DNA of 63,888 nucleotides. It comes from JAVVVD01 sp964642795. GTDB taxonomy: Bacteria; Bacillota; Clostridia; Christensenellales; CAG-138. Shown piece by piece: positions 8,127 to 16,028 of the stretch. Below the pieces are notes generated by a model. It had not been told where the DNA came from, made no database searches, and saw only the letters and a program-made list of their open reading frames with translations. Numbering within the stretch: position 1 is the first letter of the stretch; each line of letters begins with the position of its first letter. Position numbers and translations under genes: made by a program. The stretch lies in the NCBI GenBank assembly GCA_964642795.1, contig CAZXRQ010000002.1:1-63888 (forward strand), read 5' to 3'.

Positions 8127-9718
8127 AAATCCTGCTGATACTCACGCGGGTGTATCTGCTACGCCTGCTGGATATTAACAAGCTGCGCCACGGCAACGAT
8201 AAAAAGGCCACGGACAAAGCGCGAAATAAGCTGGTTGGCGCGGTGCTTATAGCTGCGCTGATGCTGTTCAACATGTACAACTACTTCAACATGATGGGGC
8301 AGGCATTCGCAACGCTCGGCATACCCGAGGCTATACTGTACATGGCCTGCGTGGCCGCATTTGCAATAACGGTGATAACCACCATGCTTACCGCGGGGCG
8401 CACGCTGGTCAACTTCAAGGACTATGATGCGGTCATGAGTCTGCCGGTTTCGCAGCGAACAGTCGTAGCCAGCCGCATGGCGCAGCTGTATATAACCGAC
8501 ATGGCGTTTTCGCTTATGGTGATGCTGCCCGCAGGCGCGGTATACGCGCAGTACGCCGCCCCCGGTGCAGGATTCTACATAGGCTTCATAGTGACGCTGC
8601 TGTTCATGCCGCTGCTGCCGCTTACCGCAGCAGGCGTGCTGGGCATACTGATAAACGCCGCCACGGTGGGCTTCCGCAAGAAGAACATTGCGCAGATAAT
8701 ACTGTCCTTTGCGCTGTTTGCGGGCATAATGTATTTTTCCATGAGCTCCTCGTCCGCCATGGAGGATATGGAAAATCTCGGCCCGATCATCAGCCGGAGC
8801 ATCTGCAGGATGTACCCGATAGCGCAGTGGTATGGGGATGGGCTCAGCGGCAACGCCGGGCTGCTCGCACTGTTTATCGGCATAAACGCTATTGCCATGG
8901 CTCTGTTTGTGCTGGCCGTGGGGTATTGGTACCGCCCGCTGCACGCGCTGCTCACCCGAAAAGCGCGCGGCCGTACCGAGCGGAAAGGCAACGCCGCAAA
9001 CCGCGTGCGTACACCGTTTGCCGCGCTGTACAAAAAGGATTTTTCGCGCTATATGTCCTCCGCGCTGTACGTAACCAACACCAGCATGGGGCTGCTGCTA
9101 TTGCTTATAGGCGGCGTGGCGCTGCTGGTGCTGAAGGAGAAGGCCGCGCAGATGCTTTCGGAGCCGGGCTTGGGCACGCTGGTTGTATCGCTTATACCCT
9201 TTGCGCCATCCATGTTCATGGCGCTTAGCTGCACCACCAACGCGAGCTTTTCCATCGAGCGCGAGAAGCTGTGGCAGATGAGCGTGCTGCCCGTGCTGCC
9301 CAGGGATGTGCTAAAGGCCAAGCTCGCGGTAAACCTCGTTATGGCGCTGCCTGCACTGCTGGTAAGCTGGGTGCTTATCATGATAGCGCTCAAGCCCTCC
9401 GCCGCAGTCGGCATACTTACGCTGCTTACGCCGCTTGCATATCTGCTGTTCATCGCCATGCTTGGGTTGAAGATAGACCTCTCCTCCCCAAAGCTGAACT
9501 GGACGAACGAGCAGGAGATTATAAAGCAGGGATTAAACGTGTTCATCACCATATTCGGCGGTATGCTGCTGGTGGCAGCACCGGCTGCGCTTATAGCCAT
9601 GCTGCTAAGCGACTATGCCATACCGTTTACCGCTGCCGTGGCCGCGCTGCTGTATTTGGGCGCGCTGCTGCTGTGGCGCAGCACAAATAAGCGCGCCGCC
9701 GATAAGCTGCGCGCATAG
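8123..9718 (+). CDS. ABC transporter membrane subunit
   Basis: A 531-aa polytopic protein with about 12 hydrophobic segments (for example LVGAVLIAALMLFNMY and IILSFALFAGIMYFSM) and a basic loop near residues 285-300. Translationally coupled to the ATPase gene before it, so it is taken as the permease of that exporter. It is longer than single-domain ABC-2 permeases (about 250-400 aa) and looks like the large two-bundle type found in Firmicutes. No substrate can be named. Confidence 0.85.
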   Translation: MKILLILTRVYLLRLLDINKLRHGNDKKATDKARNKLVGAVLIAALMLFNMYNYFNMMGQAFATLGIPEAILYMACVAAFAITVITTMLTAGRTLVNFKDYDAVMSLPVSQRTVVASRMAQLYITDMAFSLMVMLPAGAVYAQYAAPGAGFYIGFIVTLLFMPLLPLTAAGVLGILINAATVGFRKKNIAQIILSFALFAGIMYFSMSSSSAMEDMENLGPIISRSICRMYPIAQWYGDGLSGNAGLLALFIGINAIAMALFVLAVGYWYRPLHALLTRKARGRTERKGNAANRVRTPFAALYKKDFSRYMSSALYVTNTSMGLLLLLIGGVALLVLKEKAAQMLSEPGLGTLVVSLIPFAPSMFMALSCTTNASFSIEREKLWQMSVLPVLPRDVLKAKLAVNLVMALPALLVSWVLIMIALKPSAAVGILTLLTPLAYLLFIAMLGLKIDLSSPKLNWTNEQEIIKQGLNVFITIFGGMLLVAAPAALIAMLLSDYAIPFTAAVAALLYLGALLLWRSTNKRAADKLRA

Positions 9719-9743
9719 CCGGTGCAGTCGTTCCGCGCCGGCT
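9717..9743 (+). terminator. Possible terminator after the ABC transporter
   Basis: AGCCGGTGC and GCGCCGGCT pair over 9 bp with one G-T pair, then TCTATTTCT. It lies in the 26-base convergent gap before the DUF368 gene and overlaps the permease stop. Confidence 0.4.
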
Positions 9744-9744
9744 T

Positions 9745-10614
9745 CTATTTCTGCCTGCGCCCAATACGGGCCATAAAGTAGCTGCCCGCAAAGCCCGCTG
9801 CCAACAGCAGCAGGCACAGCGCCGCCGTACCCATGCCCTTTGGGATGCCGGGAAATATCAGCACCACTGTACCGGCAAGAAAGCCCAGCACGGTATAATA
9901 GGTATAGCCGTGATGCCTGTCAAACATGCGCTTGGCAAACAGTATAAGCAGCGCTCCTATCACCGCAGCGCCCACGCCGAGGCAGGCGAGTATGGGGATG
10001 TTCAGCCGGTTGAACGCGCTCAGCAGCGGCTCGTACAGACCCATGAACATAAGTATAAAGCTGGTGCTTACGCCGGGTATCACCGTACCCACCGCAAGTA
10101 TTCCGCCTGCGAGCATGGCCGTCCAGCCGTTCAGCATCCAGCCCGCGTTGCCTACGAGCACATTCTCAAGCCCGGCAAGCCCCGCGATGAAGCAGCAGCC
10201 CAGCAGCGTACCGAAAAGATATTTTTTCTTGAAGCCGAACTGGTTTGCCTCCCGCATAAAATCCGGCACGCCGCCCGCGACCATGCCTATAAGCGCATAC
10301 ATTACGTATATCTTCCAATTAAAAAGCAGCCATTCCACCAGCCGGCTCGTAGCGAACAGACCCGCAACGCCGCCAATACCCAGCGGCAGCAGGTATTTCG
10401 CGCTTTGTCTCATGTGGCCGATAAAGCCGTATATGGCATCCAGTGCCGGGCGGTATATCCCCATGGACACCGCGAGCACGCCGCCGCTCGCGCCGGGTAT
10501 CATGCCCGCCACGCCCACGACAAATCCCTTCAGTACACGCGTCCAAAAGCCGTCGCTGCGGCCGGCTTCGGGCTGCGTCTGCCCGGCTTCACTGATTTTT
10601 ACCTTATCTTCCAT
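9745..10614 (-). CDS. DUF368 family membrane protein
   Basis: A 289-aa polytopic protein of the DUF368 family. The hallmark GMIPGASGGVLAVSMGIY near the N-terminus is present, and a related segment, GTVIPGVSTSFILMFMGLY, occurs in the second half, as expected of an inverted or duplicated fold. By family knowledge, DUF368 proteins include carriers linked to undecaprenyl-phosphate recycling; that role is only inferred here. The chosen start at 10614 has no Shine-Dalgarno, and a good promoter ends 6 bases before it, which predicts a leaderless mRNA. A GTG-started extension to 10653 is unlikely because it would run through the promoter. Confidence 0.88.
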   Translation of the reverse strand: MEDKVKISEAGQTQPEAGRSDGFWTRVLKGFVVGVAGMIPGASGGVLAVSMGIYRPALDAIYGFIGHMRQSAKYLLPLGIGGVAGLFATSRLVEWLLFNWKIYVMYALIGMVAGGVPDFMREANQFGFKKKYLFGTLLGCCFIAGLAGLENVLVGNAGWMLNGWTAMLAGGILAVGTVIPGVSTSFILMFMGLYEPLLSAFNRLNIPILACLGVGAAVIGALLILFAKRMFDRHHGYTYYTVLGFLAGTVVLIFPGIPKGMGTAALCLLLLAAGFAGSYFMARIGRRQK

Positions 10615-10620
10615 GGGCTT

Positions 10621-10650
10621 ATTATAACAGACAGCGCATATGAAATACAA
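10621..10650 (-). promoter_or_regulatory. Promoter of the DUF368 gene, predicted leaderless
   Basis: TTGTAT - 18 nt - TATAAT, with only 6 bases between the -10 box and the ATG at 10614. Transcription would start at or next to the A of the ATG. Confidence 0.65.
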
Positions 10651-10678
10651 CACGGGTGTATTTCGCCGCTTTTATTTG

Positions 10679-10707
10679 TTGCAATGGCAGAACCGCAATA
10701 GTATAAT
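10679..10707 (+). promoter_or_regulatory. Promoter of the DUF5684-like gene
   Basis: TTGCAA - 17 nt - TATAAT, 31 bases before the ATG at 10739. It lies back to back with the DUF368 promoter. Confidence 0.7.
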
Positions 10708-10738
10708 AAGAGCACCATTTCAAGAGGGGGTATCATAT

Positions 10739-11392
10739 ATGTACGATTACGCTTACGGTTCAGCCGCTGGTGCCGGTATAAGTGCCGGTTACATCATCTT
10801 CTCTATCATCGTTGCCGCGGCGAGCATATTCGCCATGTGGAAGATTTTCGTAAAGGCCGGTGAGCCCGGCTGGGCGGCCATAATTCCACTTTATAACCTC
10901 TATGTGCTGTTTAAGATCACCTGGGGCAACGGCTGGAAGTTCCTGCTTATGCTCATACCTATTGCAAACATCGTTTTCGCCATAATGACCTATATCAAGC
11001 TGGCCAAGGTTTTCGGCAAGTCCGGCGGCTTTGCAGCGGGCTTGATATTCTTAGGCCTCATATTCATGCTCATTCTCGCATTTGACGATTCCCGCTACCT
11101 CGGCGTGGCGGCTGCCGGCGGCGCCGCAGCCTACCAGCAGGGCTATCAGCAGCCCTACCAGCAGGGTTATCAGCAGCAGCCGCAATACCAGCAGCAGCCG
11201 CAATACCAGCAGCAGCCGCAGTACCAGCAGCAGCCGCAGTATCAGCAGCAGCCTGTGCAGCAGCAGCCTGTGCAGCAGCAGTATCAGCAGCCCGTACAGC
11301 AAACGCAGCAGCGCACCAAGACCTGCGCGCAGTGCGGTGAGCAGATACAGTTCGGCCTGCTGTATTGCCCCAAGTGCGGCGCACGGCAATAA
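10739..11392 (+). CDS. DUF5684-like membrane protein with Q-rich repeats and zinc ribbon
   Basis: A 217-aa protein with three parts. Residues 1-125 hold four hydrophobic segments with the motif GWAAIIPLYNLYVLFKITWG and MTYIKLAKVFGKSGGFAAGL, typical of the DUF5684 group. Residues about 130-190 are a Gln/Pro/Tyr repeat. The C-terminus is a zinc ribbon of the form CAQCGEQI...CPKCGARQ. The start at 10739 follows GAGGGGG; in-frame sequence back to 10640 overlaps the promoter. A strong terminator follows. The function is unknown; the repeat and ribbon suggest protein interactions. Confidence 0.85.
   Translation: MYDYAYGSAAGAGISAGYIIFSIIVAAASIFAMWKIFVKAGEPGWAAIIPLYNLYVLFKITWGNGWKFLLMLIPIANIVFAIMTYIKLAKVFGKSGGFAAGLIFLGLIFMLILAFDDSRYLGVAAAGGAAAYQQGYQQPYQQGYQQQPQYQQQPQYQQQPQYQQQPQYQQQPVQQQPVQQQYQQPVQQTQQRTKTCAQCGEQIQFGLLYCPKCGARQ
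11171..11290 (+). repeat. In-frame 15-bp tandem repeats encoding QQPQY units
   Basis: Four near-exact 15-bp units (CAGCAGCCGCARTAY type) followed by shorter CAGCAGCCTGTG units. Length changes would keep frame, so this is a likely site of copy-number variation. Confidence 0.85.
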
Positions 11393-11418
11393 GCAATAAA
11401 TCAGCTTAAAACAAACAT

Positions 11419-11455
11419 GCGCCCGCCGGGAACGGTTCCCGGCGGGCGCTTTTTT
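11419..11455 (+). terminator. Rho-independent terminator of the DUF5684-like gene
   Basis: A 15-bp GC stem (GCGCCCGCCGGGAAC / GTTCCCGGCGGGCGC, loop G) followed by TTTTTT. Confidence 0.92.
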
Positions 11456-11463
11456 ACAGGGTA

Positions 11464-11814
11464 TCAATTCTGTTTTGCCAGCTCGATATCAATTGCGACG
11501 CAGCCCCATCGCTGCTCCGCCTCCTGCGGCCACCAGTTTGCATACGTGTCCTTAACGGCCTGCTCCACGCTTTCGTACCCCGGCACAAAATCCTCCTGCC
11601 AAAACCGCTCGTAGCAGGCGGCAAAGCTATCGAATACATGCAGCGCGATCACATCCACCGCGACGGATTCGCCGGTATCGGTGTTATAAAACGTTATGGT
11701 ATCACCCGGCTTGACCTTGCGCCGCTTTTCGTCGTACAGGCGGTATTCACGCCGTTTTCTCCCGGCCCTTATCTCTGCGAAGCTTTCCGGGAACAACCGC
11801 ATATCATGGTTCAT
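11464..11814 (-). CDS. ASCH/PUA-like domain protein
   Basis: A 116-aa soluble protein with the ASCH (PUA-related) signature IRAGRKRREYRL followed by VKPGDTITFYN, typical of small predicted RNA-binding domains. The start at 11814 (MNHDMRLF) overlaps the end of the MFS transporter gene by 4 bases, so it is the second gene of a two-gene operon; an inner ATG (MRLF) is also possible. No substrate or partner can be named. Confidence 0.75.
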   Translation of the reverse strand: MNHDMRLFPESFAEIRAGRKRREYRLYDEKRRKVKPGDTITFYNTDTGESVAVDVIALHVFDSFAACYERFWQEDFVPGYESVEQAVKDTYANWWPQEAEQRWGCVAIDIELAKQN

Positions 11815-13151
11815 ACGTTGCTGTTGAGCCGTGCGTCATAGTGCCGCTTTGCAAGCGCCAGCGGGATGAACGTAAGCAGCACCATGCCGCTTGAGATAAG
11901 CAGCAGCGTATGCGTGGGCAGGTACGAAACAAAGCCGTACTCGTCCACGAACTCCCCGCTGCGCTTTATGATGGGGTTTGCGATTATCGGCGCTATCACC
12001 ATGGGCAGCAGCACAAAAAACAGTATGCGTATGCCCTCGAACTGGCCGCGCGCGTTCTCGGGATACAGCTGCTTGCCCCATACGGTAAGCGTTTGCAGTA
12101 TCAGCACATAGCCTGCGCCTATAAGGAATACGGGCAGCAGCAGCTTTATATTGAAAATGCTCGTGGTATCCACGTTGCCCGGCCGCACAAACAGCCCCAG
12201 ATACAGCACGCCCATAAACGTGGCTATTATCGAAAACACGCAAAGCAGCGGCGACTTGTTTTTATTTATGAGTATGCCCGCGGGTATCACCAACAGCATG
12301 GCGGCAATCAGCGCGATACCCTCGATCAACCCCATCAGATCCGGCGTAAAGCCGAGGTAATAGATCATATAGTTGCCAAGGTGCGTAAAGTACATATTGA
12401 ACGCCACAAAATACACCGTGAGCGTAAGGTTTACCCACACCAGCTCCTTCATGGCGAAGTAGCGTTTGAAGTTGAACGCGCTCCCAAGCTGCTGCATGAA
12501 CGTACCCTGCACATACGGCTTGAGCGTGGGCGAATCCTTCATAAACAGCAGCGCCAGCACGCCGAACAGTATCACCGCCCCGCCCATCACGATGAACAGG
12601 CGCATGTAGTTATCCTCGCTGCCCACCAGCAGTCCGCCCGCCACCGTGCCGACTATCGTGCCTATTACGGGCTGGGTGGCCATCGCCGCGCCTATCTGCC
12701 CGCGGTTATTCTCCGTCATGTTGTCGTTCGCCCAGGCGTTGAAGCCGCTGTCGTTGCCCATGGAGCCAAAAAAGCTCATTATGGCGTCGCTCGCCACGAC
12801 CGCCACGCCCGCCGCCGCAAGCACCGCGCCGGTCGCCTGCACGCCGCCCGTAATATACTGTGTAAGCCCAAACACTATCGTGAACACGCCCCAGAGTATA
12901 TACCCCAGCGCCACCACCCTTTTGCGGCTGCCCCGCCTGTCCGAGGCTGTGCCGAACACGAAGGTGGATATAGTCGTAGCTGCAGCGGACACCGCAACCA
13001 TCCAGGATATTATTGTAGGGTCTTTTGCAATTTTCGCGTATACAAAGGTGTTGAACCACTGGTTCTCCATATTCCAGCACAGCTGCCCCGCTATGCCGAG
13101 ACCCCATACCAGCAGCCAGAATTTCAGCTTGGAACCGTCTTTATTATCCAT
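11811..13151 (-). CDS. Major facilitator superfamily transporter
   Basis: A 446-aa membrane protein with 12 predicted transmembrane segments. The MFS loop 2-3 signature appears as GTASDRRGSRKRVVALGY. It resembles the glycoside/SLC45-like branch, so a sugar or glycoside substrate is possible but not shown. Transcribed ahead of the ASCH gene with a 4-base overlap. A possible -10 (TATAGAAT) lies about 45 bases upstream. Confidence 0.88.
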   Translation of the reverse strand: MDNKDGSKLKFWLLVWGLGIAGQLCWNMENQWFNTFVYAKIAKDPTIISWMVAVSAAATTISTFVFGTASDRRGSRKRVVALGYILWGVFTIVFGLTQYITGGVQATGAVLAAAGVAVVASDAIMSFFGSMGNDSGFNAWANDNMTENNRGQIGAAMATQPVIGTIVGTVAGGLLVGSEDNYMRLFIVMGGAVILFGVLALLFMKDSPTLKPYVQGTFMQQLGSAFNFKRYFAMKELVWVNLTLTVYFVAFNMYFTHLGNYMIYYLGFTPDLMGLIEGIALIAAMLLVIPAGILINKNKSPLLCVFSIIATFMGVLYLGLFVRPGNVDTTSIFNIKLLLPVFLIGAGYVLILQTLTVWGKQLYPENARGQFEGIRILFFVLLPMVIAPIIANPIIKRSGEFVDEYGFVSYLPTHTLLLISSGMVLLTFIPLALAKRHYDARLNSNV

Positions 13152-13258
13152 AATGCGCCCCCTGTTTTCCTTGCTTCTATTCTATACCCGCACGGCCCGT
13201 TTGACCATCCCTTTAAGGCAAGGGTAGCGAAAACGCCGCATAAAGTGTAAAATGAGCT

Positions 13259-15175
13259 ATGGACAAATATTCATATCTTACCAATACGCCGCTGGACAAG
13301 GCGGTGGCGGAATACATGGCCTTCCTGGGCGGGCTGCAAACAGGCACGGAGCGCATAAGCAGCGCGCGCTCAGCAGGAAGGGTGACCGCGCACGCAGTGT
13401 ATGCCGCGCTGTGCTCCCCGCATTACTGCGCCTGCGCCATGGACGGCATTGCGCTTGACGCCAGGCTCACCTTCGGCGCAGGCGAGACCACACCCGTCAC
13501 TCTGCGCGAAAAGGACTACATCCGCGTGGACACCGGAGACCCCCTGCCGCCCGGCTGCGACGCCGTGGTTATGGCGGAGGACGCCGTGGACTGCGAAGGC
13601 GGCGTGCGGCTGTACTCTCCCGCCGCGCCATGGCAGCACATTCGTCAAATAGGCGAGGACATTGCCCAAGGCGACATGCTGCTGCCGTCGTATACCCGCA
13701 TATCCCCCGCCGCTGCGGGCGCGCTGCTCGCAGGCGGCGCGCTGGAGGTGGAGGTCATAAGGCGGCCCGTGGTAGGCGTTATCCCCACTGGCGACGAGGT
13801 GGAGCCGCCCAGCGCCGACCCGTCTACGGGCGCTGTGATGGACTTCAACTCCGCGATATTCTCCGGCCTTATCTCACAATGGGGCGGCGAGCCCAAGGTC
13901 TATCCCATAATAAAGGACGATAAAGGCCTTATACGCGATACGCTTGCGCGCGCTGCAAACGAATGCGACGCGGTGCTGCTGTGCGCCGGCACCAGCGCCG
14001 GACGTGATGACTATACCGCCTCCGCCATATCGGAGCTGGGCAGCGTATGCTGCCACGGCATCGCCATAAGGCCGGGGAAGCCCGCCGTGCTGGGCAAGGT
14101 AAACGCAAAGCCGGTCATAGGCGTGCCGGGCTACCCGGTAAGCGGCGTATTAGTGCTGGAGCTGATATTCCGCCCCGTCATGGCGGAGCTGACCAAGCAG
14201 CCTTCACTTGCTTATGCGGAATACGCCACCGCTACCCTTACACGGCGGGTGGTATCCTCGCTTAAATATCGCGAGTTTATACGAGCGCGGCTCACCCGGC
14301 GCGGTACTTCACTGCTTGCCTCCCCCATAGCGGGCGGCGCCGGGGTCGTCACCGGGCTTGTAAAAGCGGACTGTCTCATCGATATACCTCAAAACAGCGA
14401 AGGAGCCATGGAGGGGGACACCGTGAACGTGCGGCTGCTTTCGTCTATGCCGGATTCCGGCAAAACGGTGTGCGTTACCGGCAGTCACGACCCGCTTATA
14501 GACGAGATAGCCGATATTCTCCGCATCGACGGCAGCGGAATAAGCGTTGCAGCCTCCCACGTCGGCAGTATGGGCGGCATATTGGCGATAAAGCGCGGCG
14601 CCGCGGACGCGGCGGGCATACATCTGCTGGACGCACGGCGCGGCGGCTACAACATAAGCTACCTGCGCGAGCATTTTCCAAACGGCGGCGCTGTGCTGAT
14701 ACGCGGTGTAAACCGCACGCAAGGGCTTATGGTAAAGCCCGGCAACCCCAAAGGCATCGCCGGCATTGCGGACCTTGCCCTGCCGGATATATCCTACGTC
14801 AACCGGCAGCGCGGCAGCGGTACGCGCATACTGCTGGACTATCTTATAGAAAAAGCGGACGTATCCCCCGCTACTATACACGGCTACGCGCGCGAGGAGC
14901 TTACGCATACCGCCGTGGCCGCGCAGGTGGCCGCGGATGCTGACGCAGGCCTTGGCATACTGAGCGCGGCGCGCATATACGGGCTGGGGTTCATCCCCAT
15001 ATGCCCGGAGGAATACGACCTGCTGGTAAGCGAGGCCGCACTGGATACGCCGGCCATGCAGGCGTTTATCACCGTGCTGCAAAGTCCGCAGCTCAAGGCG
15101 CGGCTGGAGCGTATGGGCGGCTATGAGACCGACGACAGAATAGGTGAGCTCATATGGCGGTATACCTGGCGGTAG
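13259..15175 (+). CDS. moeA: Molybdopterin molybdenumtransferase fused to a PBP-like domain
   Basis: A 638-aa fusion. Residues about 1-400 are MoeA, which inserts Mo or W into molybdopterin: motifs CAMDGIAL, VDTGDPLPPGCDAVVMAED, CAGTSAGRDDYTASAI, GIAIRPGKPAVLGK and GVPGYPVSGV. Residues about 405-635 form a periplasmic-binding-protein-like domain (ITGSHDPLIDE-type opening seen as VTGSHDPLIDEI, then VNRQRGSGTRILLDYLI), of the kind found in molybdate-linked regulators. This fusion is known in Clostridia and archaea. It fits the Mo/W enzyme near 58 kb. The Shine-Dalgarno is weak (GAGCT) and TAAAAT lies 5 bases before the ATG. Repeat B1 follows. Confidence 0.92.
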   Translation: MDKYSYLTNTPLDKAVAEYMAFLGGLQTGTERISSARSAGRVTAHAVYAALCSPHYCACAMDGIALDARLTFGAGETTPVTLREKDYIRVDTGDPLPPGCDAVVMAEDAVDCEGGVRLYSPAAPWQHIRQIGEDIAQGDMLLPSYTRISPAAAGALLAGGALEVEVIRRPVVGVIPTGDEVEPPSADPSTGAVMDFNSAIFSGLISQWGGEPKVYPIIKDDKGLIRDTLARAANECDAVLLCAGTSAGRDDYTASAISELGSVCCHGIAIRPGKPAVLGKVNAKPVIGVPGYPVSGVLVLELIFRPVMAELTKQPSLAYAEYATATLTRRVVSSLKYREFIRARLTRRGTSLLASPIAGGAGVVTGLVKADCLIDIPQNSEGAMEGDTVNVRLLSSMPDSGKTVCVTGSHDPLIDEIADILRIDGSGISVAASHVGSMGGILAIKRGAADAAGIHLLDARRGGYNISYLREHFPNGGAVLIRGVNRTQGLMVKPGNPKGIAGIADLALPDISYVNRQRGSGTRILLDYLIEKADVSPATIHGYAREELTHTAVAAQVAADADAGLGILSAARIYGLGFIPICPEEYDLLVSEAALDTPAMQAFITVLQSPQLKARLERMGGYETDDRIGELIWRYTWR

Positions 15176-15196
15176 CCGTGCGGGTGCGGTATAAGG

Positions 15197-15315
15197 ATTA
15201 ACGCCGTGCAAAACGCCACCGGGGCGCGCGGCGCGCGAAGCGCGCCGGCGGGCGTACGCCCGAAAAACCGCGCAGCGGTTTGCGCGCGCCCCGGCGGCGT
15301 TAATGCGGCGTTAAT
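15197..15315 (+). repeat. Family B cloverleaf repeat, copy B1
   Basis: A closed outer stem (15212-15229 with 15284-15300, one mismatch) encloses three arms: GGCGCGC-GAA-GCGCGCC at 15230-15246, CGGGCG-TA-CGCCCG at 15249-15262 and AAACCGC-GCA-GCGGTTT at 15265-15281. An outermost ATTAACGCCG / CGGCGTTAAT pair (15197-15206, 15306-15315) extends the palindrome. The right side carries a tandem GCGGCGTTAAT. It begins 21 bases after the moeA stop. Confidence 0.85.
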
Positions 15316-15353
15316 GCTGTTGCGTTTTAATGGTTTTAGTGGAGGTAACGACT

Positions 15354-16028
15354 ATGCGCATACTCGTTGCGGAGGACGATAATTCGTTAAACCGGATTAT
15401 AGTAAAGCGACTTACCCAGGAACATTACAGCGTAGACGGCTGCTTTGACGGTATGGACGCGCTGGATCACATGCGCTGCGCCGAGTACGACGCGGTGGTG
15501 CTGGATATTATGCTTCCCAAGCTAAGCGGCCTGGAGGTGCTAAGGTCCTTGCGCAATTCCGGAGGCAAAACGCCGGTGCTGCTGCTTACGGCGATGGACG
15601 GCATAGACGACCGTGTGCGCGGACTGGATGCCGGCGCGGACGATTACCTTGTGAAGCCCTTTGCGTTCGATGAGCTGCTCGCGCGGATACGCGTGCTAAT
15701 ACGCCGCGGTACAGGCGGCGGCAGCGACCGCTTCATAATTGCCGACCTGGTCGTGGACTGTGCCTCCCGCACGGTGCAGCGCGCAGGCGCGCCGGTTGCG
15801 CTCACGGGCAAGGAGTTTGACGTGCTGGAGTACCTTGCCAGAAACGAAGGCGTAGCGCTCTCTCGTGAGAGGATAGGCCAGCATCTGTGGAACTACGATT
15901 ACGATGGCGGGAGCAACGTCATAGACGTATTCATACGCTACCTGCGCCGTAAGCTGGATGACGGGCATGACCTAAAGCTGATACACACAGTGCGCGGCGT
16001 AGGCTATATGCTGAAAGGCGAAAAATGA
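15354..16028 (+). CDS. OmpR-family response regulator
   Basis: A 224-aa two-component response regulator. The receiver domain (residues 1-118) has the acidic pair EDD, phospho-acceptor Asp in VVLDIMLPK, the switch Thr in LLLTAMDG and Lys in LVKPF. The C-terminal winged helix (about 125-222) has LTGKEFDVLEYL and VRGVGYML. The ATG at 15354 follows GGAGG at 9 bases; the in-frame ATG at 15330 would place that site inside the gene. It overlaps the histidine kinase start by 4 bases. Target genes are unknown. Confidence 0.94.
   Translation: MRILVAEDDNSLNRIIVKRLTQEHYSVDGCFDGMDALDHMRCAEYDAVVLDIMLPKLSGLEVLRSLRNSGGKTPVLLLTAMDGIDDRVRGLDAGADDYLVKPFAFDELLARIRVLIRRGTGGGSDRFIIADLVVDCASRTVQRAGAPVALTGKEFDVLEYLARNEGVALSRERIGQHLWNYDYDGGSNVIDVFIRYLRRKLDDGHDLKLIHTVRGVGYMLKGEK

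Noticed and set aside
13201..13206. TTGACC as the -35 of moeA
   Set aside because: It lies 41 bases from the nearest -10-like TAAAAT, too far for a promoter.
11910..13250. 446-codon plus-strand frame opposite the MFS transporter
   Set aside because: Low-quality composition, no ribosome site, and the minus-strand MFS protein has clear membrane topology.
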